From: JBPESN01 sp051710625
GTDB lineage: Bacteria; Pseudomonadota; Gammaproteobacteria; Enterobacterales; Enterobacteriaceae
Assembly: GCF_051710625.1 (NCBI RefSeq)
Contig: NZ_JBPESN010000025.1
Coordinates: 1-31,899, forward strand
Direction of reading: 5' to 3'
Length of the DNA: 31,899 nt
Shown here in pieces: positions 9,454 to 18,566 of this stretch. The position numbers and the translations under genes were made by a program. Within the stretch, counting starts at the first letter, position 1, and every line of letters begins with the position of its first letter. The notes under the pieces are model-generated. The model was not told where the DNA came from. It made no database searches and was given only the letters and a program-made list of their open reading frames with translations.

Positions 9454-9529
9454 GGTAGCAGGCTCACGGCAGGGAAAGTGGGACGATTCTAACCACGCGG
9501 GCTTTCCGGTGCAAATTTTGCTAACATCC

Positions 9530-9546
9530 TCTGATCGGACTTGTTC
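9530..9546 (+). promoter_or_regulatory. FadR-type operator upstream of fabB
   Basis: TCTGATCGGACTTGTTC closely matches the FadR activator site I recall upstream of E. coli fabA and fabB. It overlaps the likely -35 hexamer TTGTTC (9541-9546), with a candidate -10 TAAAGT at 9564-9569 (17-base spacing). FadR would activate unsaturated fatty acid synthesis. Assigned by sequence resemblance and position only; whether fadR itself survives in this genome is unknown. Confidence 0.7.
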
Positions 9547-9564
9547 AGCTTACATCTGTAAGCT
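9547..9564 (+). promoter_or_regulatory. FabR-type palindromic operator upstream of fabB
   Basis: AGCTTACATCTGTAAGCT is an almost perfect inverted repeat (8 of 9 pairs) directly after the FadR-like site, in the same arrangement as the FabR repressor site of E. coli fabB. It lies between the candidate -35 and -10 boxes, a classic repression position. Confidence 0.65.
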
Positions 9565-9608
9565 AAAGTGCGTGACTGAAACTCAAATATTATTACAAGA
9601 GGTATTAA

Positions 9609-10820
9609 ATGAAACGTGCTGTGATTACCGGCCTGGGGATCTTATCAAGTATCGGTAACGACCAAAAAGAAGTCCTAGCCTCGTTGCAAGAAGGCCGCTC
9701 CGGGATTACCTTTTCCCAGGAATTGAAAGATTCCGGCATGCGCAGCCATGCCTGGGGCAATGTCAAACTCGATACCACCGGGCTGATTGATCGCAAAATG
9801 GCGCGCTTTATGAGTGATGCCTCTGTCTACGCCTTTTTGTCCATGGAACAGGCGATTGCCGACGCCGGGCTGGCGCCCGACATGGTGTCCAACGACCGTA
9901 CCGGCCTTATCGTCGGCTCCGGTGGCGGCTCGCCGCGCAACCAGGTTGCCGGATCTGACGGTATGCGCGCCCGCGGCCTGCGTGGCGTGGGACCTTACAT
10001 GGTTACCAAGGCGATGGCCTCCGGCGTGTCGGCGTGTCTGGCGACCCCTTTCAAAATCCGTGGCGTCAACTACTCCATCAGCTCCGCCTGTTCGACCTCC
10101 GCGCATTGTATCGGCAATGCGGTGGAAATGATCCAGCTCGGCAAACAGGATGTGGTATTCGCCGGCGGCGGAGAAGAGCTGTGCTGGGAAATGGCCTGTG
10201 AATTCGATGCCATGGGCGCGCTATCCACCCGCTACAACGAAACGCCGCCCAAAGCGTCGCGCACCTATGACGTCAATCGCGACGGGTTTGTTATCGCCGG
10301 CGGCGGCGGTATCGTGGTGATGGAAGAGCTGGAGCATGCTCTGGCCCGCGGCGCCCATATTTATGCTGAAATTATCGGTTATGGCGCGACTTCCGACGGC
10401 GCGGACATGGTCGCTCCGTCCGGCGAAGGCGCCATCCGTTGCATGCAGATGGCGTTGAAAGATGTCGATACCCCGGTAGATTACTTGAACGTCCACGGGA
10501 CCTCTACGCCCGTTGGCGACGTCAAAGAGTTGTGGGCTATCCGGGAAACCTTTGGCAGCCAGCATCCGGCGTTCTCCTCCACTAAGGCGATGACCGGTCA
10601 TTCCCTGGGGGCCGCCGGGGTGCATGAAACCATTTTCACGCTGCTGATGCTGGAGCACGAATTTATCGCTCCGAGTATCAATATCGAACAGCTTGATCCG
10701 CAGGCGGAAGGCATGAACGTCATTACCGAGCCGACACGGCGTGCATTGACCACCGTCATGAGTAACAGCTTTGGTTTCGGCGGCACGAACGCAACGCTCG
10801 TGATGCGTAAATACGGCTAA
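9609..10820 (+). CDS. fabB: 3-oxoacyl-[acyl-carrier-protein] synthase I
   Basis: FabB condenses malonyl-ACP with acyl-ACP and is needed to elongate unsaturated fatty acids. The 403-residue frame matches the family length and is intact. The active-site Cys161 is in ISSACSTSAHC, His296 in NVHGTSTPVGD and His331 in AMTGHSLGAAG, and the glycine-rich end SNSFGFGGTNATLV is present. AGAGGT precedes the ATG at 9609. It stands alone with its own FadR/FabR-type promoter and a strong terminator, divergent from the dead mnmC. Retention alongside accD shows that membrane lipid synthesis is under selection. Confidence 0.97.
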   Translation: MKRAVITGLGILSSIGNDQKEVLASLQEGRSGITFSQELKDSGMRSHAWGNVKLDTTGLIDRKMARFMSDASVYAFLSMEQAIADAGLAPDMVSNDRTGLIVGSGGGSPRNQVAGSDGMRARGLRGVGPYMVTKAMASGVSACLATPFKIRGVNYSISSACSTSAHCIGNAVEMIQLGKQDVVFAGGGEELCWEMACEFDAMGALSTRYNETPPKASRTYDVNRDGFVIAGGGGIVVMEELEHALARGAHIYAEIIGYGATSDGADMVAPSGEGAIRCMQMALKDVDTPVDYLNVHGTSTPVGDVKELWAIRETFGSQHPAFSSTKAMTGHSLGAAGVHETIFTLLMLEHEFIAPSINIEQLDPQAEGMNVITEPTRRALTTVMSNSFGFGGTNATLVMRKYG

Positions 10821-10912
10821 GCCGTGTCGGCTGCTGCCGGGCTGTGTGGCGCCTGGTGGCGCCGGAGACCCGTTGTCGTGCGCCCGCGTCAACGTAAGCG
10901 TTCACACACTAA

Positions 10913-10968
10913 CCAACGCATCCCTTCCTACTCTGACGGCTAGGGAAGGGAAGGGCGTTGGTTTTTTT
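10913..10968 (+). terminator. Rho-independent terminator of fabB
   Basis: CCAACGC (10913-10919) pairs with GCGTTGG (10955-10961), extended by an inner CCCTTCCTA/TAGGGAAGGG pairing, and is followed by a run of seven T. A strong hairpin plus T-tract, placed about 90 bases after the fabB stop. Confidence 0.88.
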
Positions 10969-11011
10969 ATGCTCTCTTTGCTGCTAATTTGCCAGGAGCA
11001 AGCTCAGCATC

Positions 11012-12105
11012 ATGCATGCTGAACCCACTACATTAGAGACCATGCCGGCGAATAAAACACTGTTTTCGCTGTGCAGTGCGGTGTTTCTCTGTTATTTGAC
11101 CGGGGCGCTGCCCCTGCCGGTCATACCTCTTTAATGTCCATGACGAGTTGGGACTCAGCAATACGCTGGGCGGCGTCGCAATAGGCATTCAATTCCTGCC
11201 CACGGTATTGACCCGCAGTTATACGGGTAGACTTGCCGAGCTGTTCGGCGCTAAACGTTCCGCGCTGCAGGGAATGGCGGCATGCGGGTTGGCCCGGGTA
11301 TTTTATCTGCTCTCGGCGTTGCTGCCATTGCCGGTGTATTCTCGCTACGGGCTGCTGTTGATAGGGCGCGTCATGCTGGGTTTCGGCGAGAGTCAACTGC
11401 TGACCGGTACGTTAAGCTGGGGGTTCGGTTTGTTGGGGCAGGCGCGCGCGGGCAAGGTGATGTCGTGGAACGGCGCCGCTATTTATGGGTCGCTGGCGGT
11501 GGGGGCAAGCGGTGGGCTTGTTGCGCTATCATCGCTCCGGCGGGTTTGTTACGCTGGGATTAACCACGCTGCTGGCGCTACAGGGGGTAGGGTTCGCCGC
11601 CGTCGGCATCTTTATTTCATTGTATTTTAATTTGCGGCATTGGGATCATGCCGGTTTTGCTTTCAGCGCTTTCGGTATTGCTTTTGTCGCTCTACGCTTC
11701 TAGGGTAGTCAGTGGACCGATCGGCTGGGCGGCCGTGCGGGTGAAGCTCATTTCACTGGCGGTGGAAGCGCTGGGTCTGGCATTGCTGTGGCTGGCGGCA
11801 GAACCCGGTTTGGCGTTGCTGGGCGCAGGATTGACCGGGCCGGCTGTTCATTGATATTTCCCGCCATGGGAGTGGGAGTCGTGAAACGGGTGCCGGTGCA
11901 AGTGCGTGCGACCGCGGTAGGCGGTTATAGCGCGTTCCAGGATGTGGCCTACGCTATGACCGGTCCGTTGCTGGGCATGCTGGTAACCGCCCTAGGCTAC
12001 GCCTCGGTATTTGGCGCTGCCATGCTCTGCGCGCTGGCTGGCATCGCCGTGGCGCTGCTGTTTACTTGGCAGCGGCGTCTTACGAGCGGCGACACCGACG
12101 CCTGA
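11012..12105 (+). pseudogene. yfcJ: MFS transporter YfcJ, decayed
   Basis: YfcJ is an inner-membrane major facilitator protein of uncertain substrate. The start (ATG 11012, AGGAG at 10994) reads TLFSLCSAVFLCYLTGALPL and stops near 11132. Further frames carry the conserved GRLAELFGAKRSALQGMAACG, GRVMLGFGESQLLTGTLSWG and GKVMSWNGAAIYGSLAVGA, then LTTLLALQGVGFAAVGIFISLYF, and finally LIFPAMGVGVVKRVPVQVRATAVGGYSAFQD. About 35 codons are missing between LTT and LALQGVGF relative to E. coli, consistent with an in-frame deletion near 11570. Frameshifts fall near 11130, 11520, 11700 and 11850. Not functional. Confidence 0.85.
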
Positions 12106-12330
12106 CGGGCGGCCTATACTCCCGTTAAAAAGGCATTCCTATCCTACGCGCTGTGGCGCCCCTGGCGGACGGGTCACTTCCGCGCGCAACGGGCGGGGCC
12201 GCAGTAAAATTACCATGTTCTTCTGCCCTCCCTGCCGCGACGGGCCGGCAGGAGGCTTTGCACCGCGCACAGGGACGCACACGGCATCATCAAGGGCAGG
12301 TTCCTGCGGGCGCGCCACCCCTTTCGGCCA

Positions 12331-13272
12331 TCAGCGGGCCAGCAGCCATATAACGACCAGTACCACGGCGACAAAGACCCCTATCACCAGCTGCGATCGC
12401 GCCGCGCAGACCGGCCGTGGTTCGTGTTCGGTGGCGATAAGCGGGTGGGTTAGCGGCTGGAGCAGGCGGACATCCGGCATCTGGTGCTGGCTCTCTGGGT
12501 GCGGCTCAGGCGATAAATAAACAAATACTGCATCACCGCGTTGACCTGAGCGGTGGTCAGCGGCGTCTGGCTGTCAGCGGCGAAATGTTGCCGGCAGTAC
12601 TTGTTCCACGGCCTGCTGCTCCTCGCCGTGGACGGGATGCTTGAGCACCGCCGTGAGCGTGGTTAGCGTGGGATGCCCCTGCTGCGACAGCGTCAGATGG
12701 CTTTGCAAGAACTGACTTAATAACGGGAAATGGGCGGGCGGGAATAGGATCGCCGGATTTCAGCCCCATCATACGGCGCAGACTTTCCCACAGCTCGGTC
12801 GGCGGCCGCCGGTAAGCGCCGCCAGGCGGGTGATAAGCTGGCTGAGGGCCTGGTGTTCCGCCGGCAGCAGGGTGCGATCGGTCATGGCGGCCTGCTGCGG
12901 CGCCGGAATGTCCAACTGCCCATTTTGCAGTAAATGCAGCACCTGACGCAGTTGGCCGGCATCCAGCTGGCTAAGAACGGTGTGGCCAAACTGGCTGCGA
13001 ATAAAATCGCTCACCGCCTGGCGGTTATTCCCCTGCGGCAGCTGTTCGGCGGGAAGAAAGTGGCGTACCCGTAACTCACCGTCGCCGGCGATTTGCAGAT
13101 GGTGAAACAGCGCGGCCCAGATTTCCGCCGGTTTACTGGGGCTTAAAGCCATAATACGAGTAATAAACCGCTCAAGCGTCGTGCGCTGGGCGGTGGTCAG
13201 GGGTTGATCCGGGTCGGGCGCCGGTGGCGTTTGACCCCGTGGCGGCGTACCGGGACCGGTAACTGGTTGCAT
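12331..13272 (-). pseudogene. flk: Flagella biosynthesis regulator Flk, decayed
   Basis: Flk is a tail-anchored regulator linked to flagellar hook and FlgM export control. From ATG at 13272 the frame reads MQPVTGPGTPPRGQ, QRTTLERFITRIMALSP, PQGNNRQAVSDFIRSQFGH and TDRTLLPAEHQALSQLITRLAA, then stops at 12769 after a frameshift near 12800. Downstream pieces in other frames end in the hydrophobic anchor QLVIGVFVAVVLVVIWLLAR with TGA at 12331-12333, closely matching the E. coli tail. Loss fits a host-restricted, probably non-motile organism. It is divergent from pdxB, as in E. coli. Confidence 0.83.
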
Positions 13273-13558
13273 AATGCATATCCTCTCGGGAGGGGAGACG
13301 GTGAAAATCAGGTGCGGCCCCGCTAACGGCGCGCTGTTGGGGGCTGATAATAACAAGTCCACGCCGGCAGCGGTAGCATCCGGCGTCGGGATGGCATTTT
13401 CTGCCGGACGAGATGAGTGAACCCTGCCGCTGCAAGCTTAGCCGCTCTCATCGGCGACAATAACAAAATGAAGCGTGATAGAGTTGGGATTCTTACGCAT
13501 TCGGTGGCAGAATATTCCCCCTTTAACGTTTGATGGCAGTGTGCTGCCGGAGCCCGAT

Positions 13559-14701
13559 GTGAAAATCCTGGTGGATGAGAATATGCCTTATGCCGAGGCG
13601 CTGTTTGGGCGTGTTGGCGACGTGCAGACTGTGGCGGGCAGGGCGATTCCCGCGCCGGCGCTGGCGCAGGCCGACGCGCTGATGGTGCGTTCGGTGACCC
13701 GCGTCGACGGCGCTCTGCTCGACGGCAGCCGGGTGAAATTCGTCGGTACCGCTACCGCCGGCACCGATCATGTGGATAAAGACTGGCTGGCGCAGGCGGG
13801 GATCAATTTTTCCGCGGCCCCGGGCTGCAACGCGATTGCGGTAGTGGAGTATGTCTTTTCCGCGTTGCTGTGGCTGGCGCAGCGGGACGGTTTTGCGCTG
13901 CGCGACAAGACCGTCGGCATTGTTGGCGTCGGGAATGTCGGCGGCCGTCTGCAACGGCGGCTTAACGCCTTTGGCGTGCGTACCTTGCTGTGCGATCCGC
14001 CGCTGGCGGAGGCTGGCGCTCCCGGCGACTGGCAGCCGTTGGAAACGCTAGTGGCTGAGGCGAATGTGCTGACGTTCCATACGCCCCTCACGCGCGCCGG
14101 CCGGCATGCCACCTGGCATCAGGTGGACCAGGCGCTGTTGGCGGCGCTGCCCGCCGGCCGCATTATCATCAATGCCTGCCGCGGAGCGGTGGTGGATAAC
14201 GCCGCGCTACTGCAGGCGTTGGAGGGCGGCAAGCCGCTGAGCGTCGTGCTCGACGTCTGGGAGCCGGAGCCCGCGCTGTCGTTGCCGCTCCTGGCCCGCG
14301 TCGATATTGGCACCGCCCATATCGCCGGTTATACCCTGGAAGGCAAGGCGCGCGGCACCACGCAGGTTTTCGATGCCTACAGCGCTTATGTCGGTAGTGA
14401 TAAGCGCGCGAGCCTGGCGGCGCTGTTGCCGCCGCCGGCGGTGGAGCGTATCCGTCTGCGTGGCGCGATTGATGAAGAGGCGCTGCGTCTGTTGGCGCAT
14501 CTGGTCTATGATGTGCGGCGAGATGATATGCAGTTACGTCGCGCGGCCGTACTGCCGGGGAAATTCGATTGCTTGCGCAAAAATTACTATCAGCGCCGGG
14601 AGTGGTCATCGCTGTGCGTGAAAACCGACGATAGCATTGGCGCGGATGCGCTGCGGCAGTTGGGGTTCCAAGCTCAGCCGGTCGTGCCTGGCGGCGGTTG
14701 A
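13559..14701 (+). CDS. pdxB: Erythronate-4-phosphate dehydrogenase
   Basis: PdxB oxidises 4-phosphoerythronate in pyridoxal 5'-phosphate synthesis. The 380-residue frame is intact and the usual length. It starts KILVDENMPYAEALFGR, has FVGTATAGTDHVD and the NAD-binding VGIVGVGNVGGRL. The dehydrogenase triad Arg (INACRGAVVD), Glu (LDVWEPEPAL) and His (TAHIAGYTLEG) is present, and a C-terminal domain includes VYDVRRDDM and RREWSSL. I chose GTG at 13559, which gives the family N-terminus; an in-frame upstream extension to 13475 is not conserved. It heads the pdxB-usg-truA-dedA-accD-folC-dedD-cvpA-purF-ubiX run. Confidence 0.95.
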   Translation: MKILVDENMPYAEALFGRVGDVQTVAGRAIPAPALAQADALMVRSVTRVDGALLDGSRVKFVGTATAGTDHVDKDWLAQAGINFSAAPGCNAIAVVEYVFSALLWLAQRDGFALRDKTVGIVGVGNVGGRLQRRLNAFGVRTLLCDPPLAEAGAPGDWQPLETLVAEANVLTFHTPLTRAGRHATWHQVDQALLAALPAGRIIINACRGAVVDNAALLQALEGGKPLSVVLDVWEPEPALSLPLLARVDIGTAHIAGYTLEGKARGTTQVFDAYSAYVGSDKRASLAALLPPPAVERIRLRGAIDEEALRLLAHLVYDVRRDDMQLRRAAVLPGKFDCLRKNYYQRREWSSLCVKTDDSIGADALRQLGFQAQPVVPGGG

Positions 14702-14815
14702 TAGCGTGGCCCGAAGGATGCGCGGCAGGACGCGCGCGGGGCCTTTTACGCCATTTTGATTGACGGATGCTGCAGGTGCAGCGCGCCGCGGTATCGCAAA
14801 ACGGGAGATAACATG

Positions 14816-15828
14816 ATGTCTGACGGCTGGAATATTGCTCTTCTGGGAGCAATAGGCGCAGTCGGTACGGCGCTGCTGGAAATTATGCAGGAACGCCAAT
14901 TCCCGTTCGAGGAGCTGTTTTTACTGTTTAGTGGGCGCTGCTCCAGCGAAACGGTGCGGGTTAACGGACAAAGTTTGCAGGTTAGCGAAGCGGCGCAATT
15001 CGATTGGTCGCAGGCGCAACTGGCTTTCTTTGTCGCTGGCGCGCAGGCCTTGGCGCTGTATGCGGCTGAGGCCGCCCCGGCTGCCTGGTGGTCGATGTCG
15101 GCGGCCTGTTTGCCCTGGAGCCGGACATGCCGCTCGTGGTACCGGGCGTCAATGACGACGAGCTGGCCGATTACCGTAATCGCAATATGGTCGCGGTAGC
15201 GGATGCGCTGACCAGTCAACTATTGCTGGCGGTAAAGCCGCTTACCGATCTGGCCGGCCTGGGGCATCTGCACGTCAGCAATTTGCTGTCTGCCTCCGCC
15301 TACGGCAAAGCGGCGGTGAATGATTTGGCAGGCCAGAGCGCCTGCCTGTTGAATGGCTTGCCCGCCGAGCCGGGCTTTTTCCCGTGTCAGCTGGCGTTCA
15401 ATCTGCTGCCGCTGCTGCCCGACGACGTCGGCTCGGTGCGGCAGCGAACGTCGTCTGGTGGACGAAATACGTAAAATCCTGCGTGATGAGGGGCTGCCTA
15501 TCTCGGTCAGCAGCGTGTGCAGGCGCCAATATTTTACGGTCGTGCACAGCTGGTCCATCTAGAAACGCAGCGGCCAATAACTGCGGAAGAAGCGCGCGTG
15601 GCGCTAGAGGCCGTCGAGGGGCTGACGCTGAGTGAAGAGCTGAACTATCCGACGCCGGTAGAGGACGCCTCGGGAAACGTCGCCCTGAATATCGGTAGTC
15701 TGCGCAACGATTACGACATGCCCGATCTGCTGCAGTTCTGGTCGGTGGAGGATAATGTCCACTTCGGCGGCGCCCTGATGGCGGCGTTGACCGCGGAGAA
15801 AGTGATGGCCGAAGCCAGCGCGTGGTAA
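14816..15828 (+). pseudogene. usg: Usg, aspartate-semialdehyde dehydrogenase-like protein, decayed
   Basis: Usg resembles aspartate-semialdehyde dehydrogenase but has no proven enzyme role. The start MSDGWNIALLGAIGAVGTAL shows the nucleotide-binding glycines with the usual Thr of GATGAVG changed to Ile; an ATG three bases earlier (14813) is also possible. A frameshift near 15085 moves the rest to VVDVGGLFALEPDMPLVVPG and DALTSQLLLAVKPL. A second near 15440 leads to RRLVDEIRKILRDEGLPIS and YDMPDLLQFWSVEDNVHFGG. The end at 15828 overlaps the truA GTG. All parts are present, so decay is recent. Confidence 0.9.
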
Positions 15829-16679
15829 CACTACAAACGGCGCCCCTGCCCGGCGCGGACGAGGCACTGCCGGCGGCGGCTAATAAGGGCACGATGAAGC
15901 TGGCGCTCGGGATTGAGTATGACGGCAGCGCCTATTACGGCTGGCAACGTCAGCAGGAAGTGGCGAGCGTGCAGGCGTGCCTCGAACGCGCGCTCTCTAC
16001 GGTCGCCGATGAAACTGTCACGGTTTATTGCGCCGGCCGTACCGACGCCGGCGTGCATGCCACGGGGCAGGTGGTTCATTTCGACACCCGATCGCGGCGA
16101 CCGGATGCCGCCTGGACGCTCGGCGTCAACGCCAATCTGCCGGCCGATATTGCCGTGCGTTGGGTAGCGCCGGTGGCGGACGATTTTCATGCGCGTTTCA
16201 GCGCGACCGCCCGGCGCTACCACTATATTATTTATAATCATCGCCTGCGCCCGGCACTGCTCGGCCGCGAGTTGACCCGCTATTATCATCCGCTCGATGC
16301 GCCGTCGATGGCGCGCGCCGGCCAGTGCTTATTGGGCGAAAACGATTTCACGTCTTTTCGCGCTCTGCAGTGCCAGTCGCGCAGCCCCTGGCGCAACGTG
16401 CACCATCTGCACGTCACGCGTCAGGGACGCTATGTCGTGGTCGATATCAAAGCCAATGCTTTTGTTCATCATATGGTTCGTAATATTGTAGGCAGTCTGC
16501 TGGAGGTGGGGTGCGGCAACCGGCCGGAAAGTTGGATCGCCGACCTGCTGGCGTGCCGCGACCGGACACAGGCCGGCGCTACCGCCCGCGCGGAGGGGCT
16601 TTACCTGGTGGCGGTGGATTATCCGTCGCGTTTCGCCCTGCCCGCGTTGCCGCCGGGGCCGTTATTTCTTGCGGATTAA
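15822..16679 (+). CDS. truA: tRNA pseudouridine(38-40) synthase
   Basis: TruA isomerises uridines 38, 39 and 40 in the anticodon arm of many tRNAs. The frame is intact: ALGIEYDGSAYYGWQRQ, catalytic Asp in CAGRTDAGVHATGQ, DDFHARFSATARRYHYIIYN, ENDFTSFRALQCQSRSPWRN, KANAFVHHMVRNIVGSL and the terminal GPLFLAD typical of enterics. The GTG at 15822 overlaps the usg stop and gives 285 residues; the ATG at 15894 gives 261. The E. coli enzyme has 270, so the true start is unresolved. Asp51 counted from the internal ATG (75 from GTG) is the nucleophile. Confidence 0.95.
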   Translation: MVTLQTAPLPGADEALPAAANKGTMKLALGIEYDGSAYYGWQRQQEVASVQACLERALSTVADETVTVYCAGRTDAGVHATGQVVHFDTRSRRPDAAWTLGVNANLPADIAVRWVAPVADDFHARFSATARRYHYIIYNHRLRPALLGRELTRYYHPLDAPSMARAGQCLLGENDFTSFRALQCQSRSPWRNVHHLHVTRQGRYVVVDIKANAFVHHMVRNIVGSLLEVGCGNRPESWIADLLACRDRTQAGATARAEGLYLVAVDYPSRFALPALPPGPLFLAD

Positions 16680-16719
16680 CCGCTTACTTTCTTTCGACTT
16701 GCGTTACCGGGAAAACTGA

Positions 16720-17344
16720 ATGGAATATATCAAATTTATCATCGATTTTATTTTGCATATCGATGCGCATCTGGCAGAGCTGGTGGCGCAGTACGGTGTC
16801 TGGGTGTATGCGTTTTTGTTTCTGATTCTGTTTTGCGCAACCGGCCTGGTGGTAACGCCCTTCCTGCCGGGAGACTCATTGCTGTTTGTCACCGTCGCGC
16901 GGGCGGCGCTGCCGAGTAACGGGCTCGACATTCATGTGATGGTGCTGTTGATGGTGCTGGCGGCAATCGCCGGCGATGCGGTCAATTATACGATTGGCCG
17001 CCTATTCGGTGAAAAGCTGTTTAGCAATCCGGACTCCAAAATCTTTCGCCGCCGCTATCTGGACAAAACCCGTGAGTTCTATGCCCGGCACGGCGGTAAA
17101 ATCATCATTCTGGCGCGCTTTGTACCCATCGCGCGGACCTTCGCGCCGTTTGTGGGCGGCATGGGCCAATATGCGTTACCGCCATTTTGCGCTCTACAAT
17201 GTCGCGGGTGGGCTGCTGTGGGTGTTGTTGTTCAGCTACGCCGGCTATTTCTTTGGCAATATGCCGATGGTGCAGCAAAATCTGAAGTGGCTTGTCGTGG
17301 CGATTATCCTGCTGTCAGTGCTGCCGGGCGTCATTAAAGTGTAG
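16720..17344 (+). pseudogene. dedA: DedA-family membrane protein, frameshifted
   Basis: DedA proteins are inner-membrane transporters tied to membrane potential and lipid-carrier recycling. The frame begins MEYIKFIIDFILHIDAHLAE and holds NYTIGRLFGEKLFSNPDSKIF and IILARFVPIARTFAPFVGGM. A frameshift near 17172 shifts the rest (MRYRHFALYNVAGGLLWVLL) to another frame ending LPGVIKV, about 15 residues shorter than E. coli. The family's acidic residue in FCETGL is Ala (FCATGL), while the downstream PGDSLLF Asp is kept. Both the frameshift and this substitution argue that function is lost. Confidence 0.85.
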
Positions 17345-17583
17345 CGTCATCGCCGGATGGCTGCCAACGCTAAAAGTAAGTAATTTACCGAAGCCGGCGG
17401 GCAGAATGTGAACAAAGCACAGAGTTTTCTGTGCCAAGTCGCTGGTCATTATGGTTTAATGAACAACCTTTGGCACGCCATCCCCGGCGGGGAGCGTGCG
17501 AGACGGCGGCCCTCCCGCCGCGGTTAAAGGTCAAGTAAATATAGCAGACTGGCGAATGCCAGGTTCAAACAGAAAGGTTATCG

Positions 17584-18483
17584 ATGAGCTGGATTGAACG
17601 AATTCTCAATAAGAGCACTATCACCCCGGCGCGCAGGGCGAACATTCCTGAGGGCGTATGGACCAAGTGTGTTAGCTGTGGCCAGGTGCTGTATCGCGCG
17701 GAGCTGGAACGCAATCTGGAGGTCTGCCCGAAGTGCGATCACCACATGCGGATGACCGCGCGCGCGCGTTTGCACGCTTTCCTGGATAAAGGAAGCGAGT
17801 CCGAGGTCGGTAGCGAGCTGGAGCCGAAAGATATCCTGAAATTCAGGGACTCGAAAAAGTACAAGGATCGCCTGTCGGCGGCCCAGAAAACCACCGACGA
17901 GAAAGATGCGCTGGTGGTGATGAAAGGCGAGCTGTACGGCATGCCGGTGGTGGTGGCGTCATTCGAGTTCGCCTTTATCGGCGGTTCGATGTCCTCGGTG
18001 GTCGGCGCGCGTTTCGTGCGCGCGGTCGAGCAGGCGCTGGCGGACGACTGTCCTCTGGTGTGCTTTTCCGCCAGCGGCGGCGCCCGCATGCAGGAAGCGC
18101 TGATGTCATTGATGCAGATGGCCAAGACCAGCGCCGCGCTGGCGCGGCTGCGCGAACGGCGGTTGCCCTATATTTCGGTTTTGACTGACCCCACCATGGG
18201 CGGTGTTTCGGCCAGTCTGGCGATGCTGGGCGATCTGAACGTTGCCGAGCCGAAAGCGCTGATTGGCTTCGCCGGTCCGCGGGTGATAGAACAGACGGTA
18301 CGCGAAAAACTGCCGGCCGGTTTCCAGCGCAGTGAATTCCTGCTGGAAAAGGGCGCTATCGATCTCATCGTGCGCCGTCCGGAAATGCGTCTGCGTCTGG
18401 CCAGCCTGCTGGCAAAACTGACCAACCGGCCCCAGCCGCACGAGCCGCGCCCTGATGCGGTCCCGGAGGATCATCAGGTATAA
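17584..18483 (+). CDS. accD: Acetyl-CoA carboxylase carboxyltransferase subunit beta
   Basis: AccD and AccA form the carboxyltransferase that makes malonyl-CoA, the committed step of fatty acid synthesis. The 299-residue frame is intact. A four-cysteine zinc finger at Cys29, Cys32, Cys48 and Cys51 (CVSCGQ...CPKCDHH) is followed by the crotonase-like domain with ELEPKDILKFRDSKKYKDRL, FSASGGARMQEALMSLMQM, TDPTMGGVSASLAMLGD and GFAGPRVIEQTVREKLP. The start ATG 17584 has AGAAAGG upstream. A 239-base spacer precedes it after the dead dedA and probably carries its own promoter, though I cannot pick out convincing boxes. Confidence 0.97.
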   Translation: MSWIERILNKSTITPARRANIPEGVWTKCVSCGQVLYRAELERNLEVCPKCDHHMRMTARARLHAFLDKGSESEVGSELEPKDILKFRDSKKYKDRLSAAQKTTDEKDALVVMKGELYGMPVVVASFEFAFIGGSMSSVVGARFVRAVEQALADDCPLVCFSASGGARMQEALMSLMQMAKTSAALARLRERRLPYISVLTDPTMGGVSASLAMLGDLNVAEPKALIGFAGPRVIEQTVREKLPAGFQRSEFLLEKGAIDLIVRRPEMRLRLASLLAKLTNRPQPHEPRPDAVPEDHQV

Positions 18484-18566
18484 AGGGCGGCGCAAGCCTG
18501 CCCGCGGCCATCAGCCTGGGCGGGGCAAGCTTAGTGAGAACCCAGCATAAGCCAATGAACGGACGT

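Noticed and set aside
10221..10892. A 223-codon minus-strand frame opposite fabB, and similar long antisense frames over prmB, aroC and folC
   Set aside because: GC-rich genes leave long antisense frames open. None resembles a protein family and all lie opposite well-conserved coding sequence.
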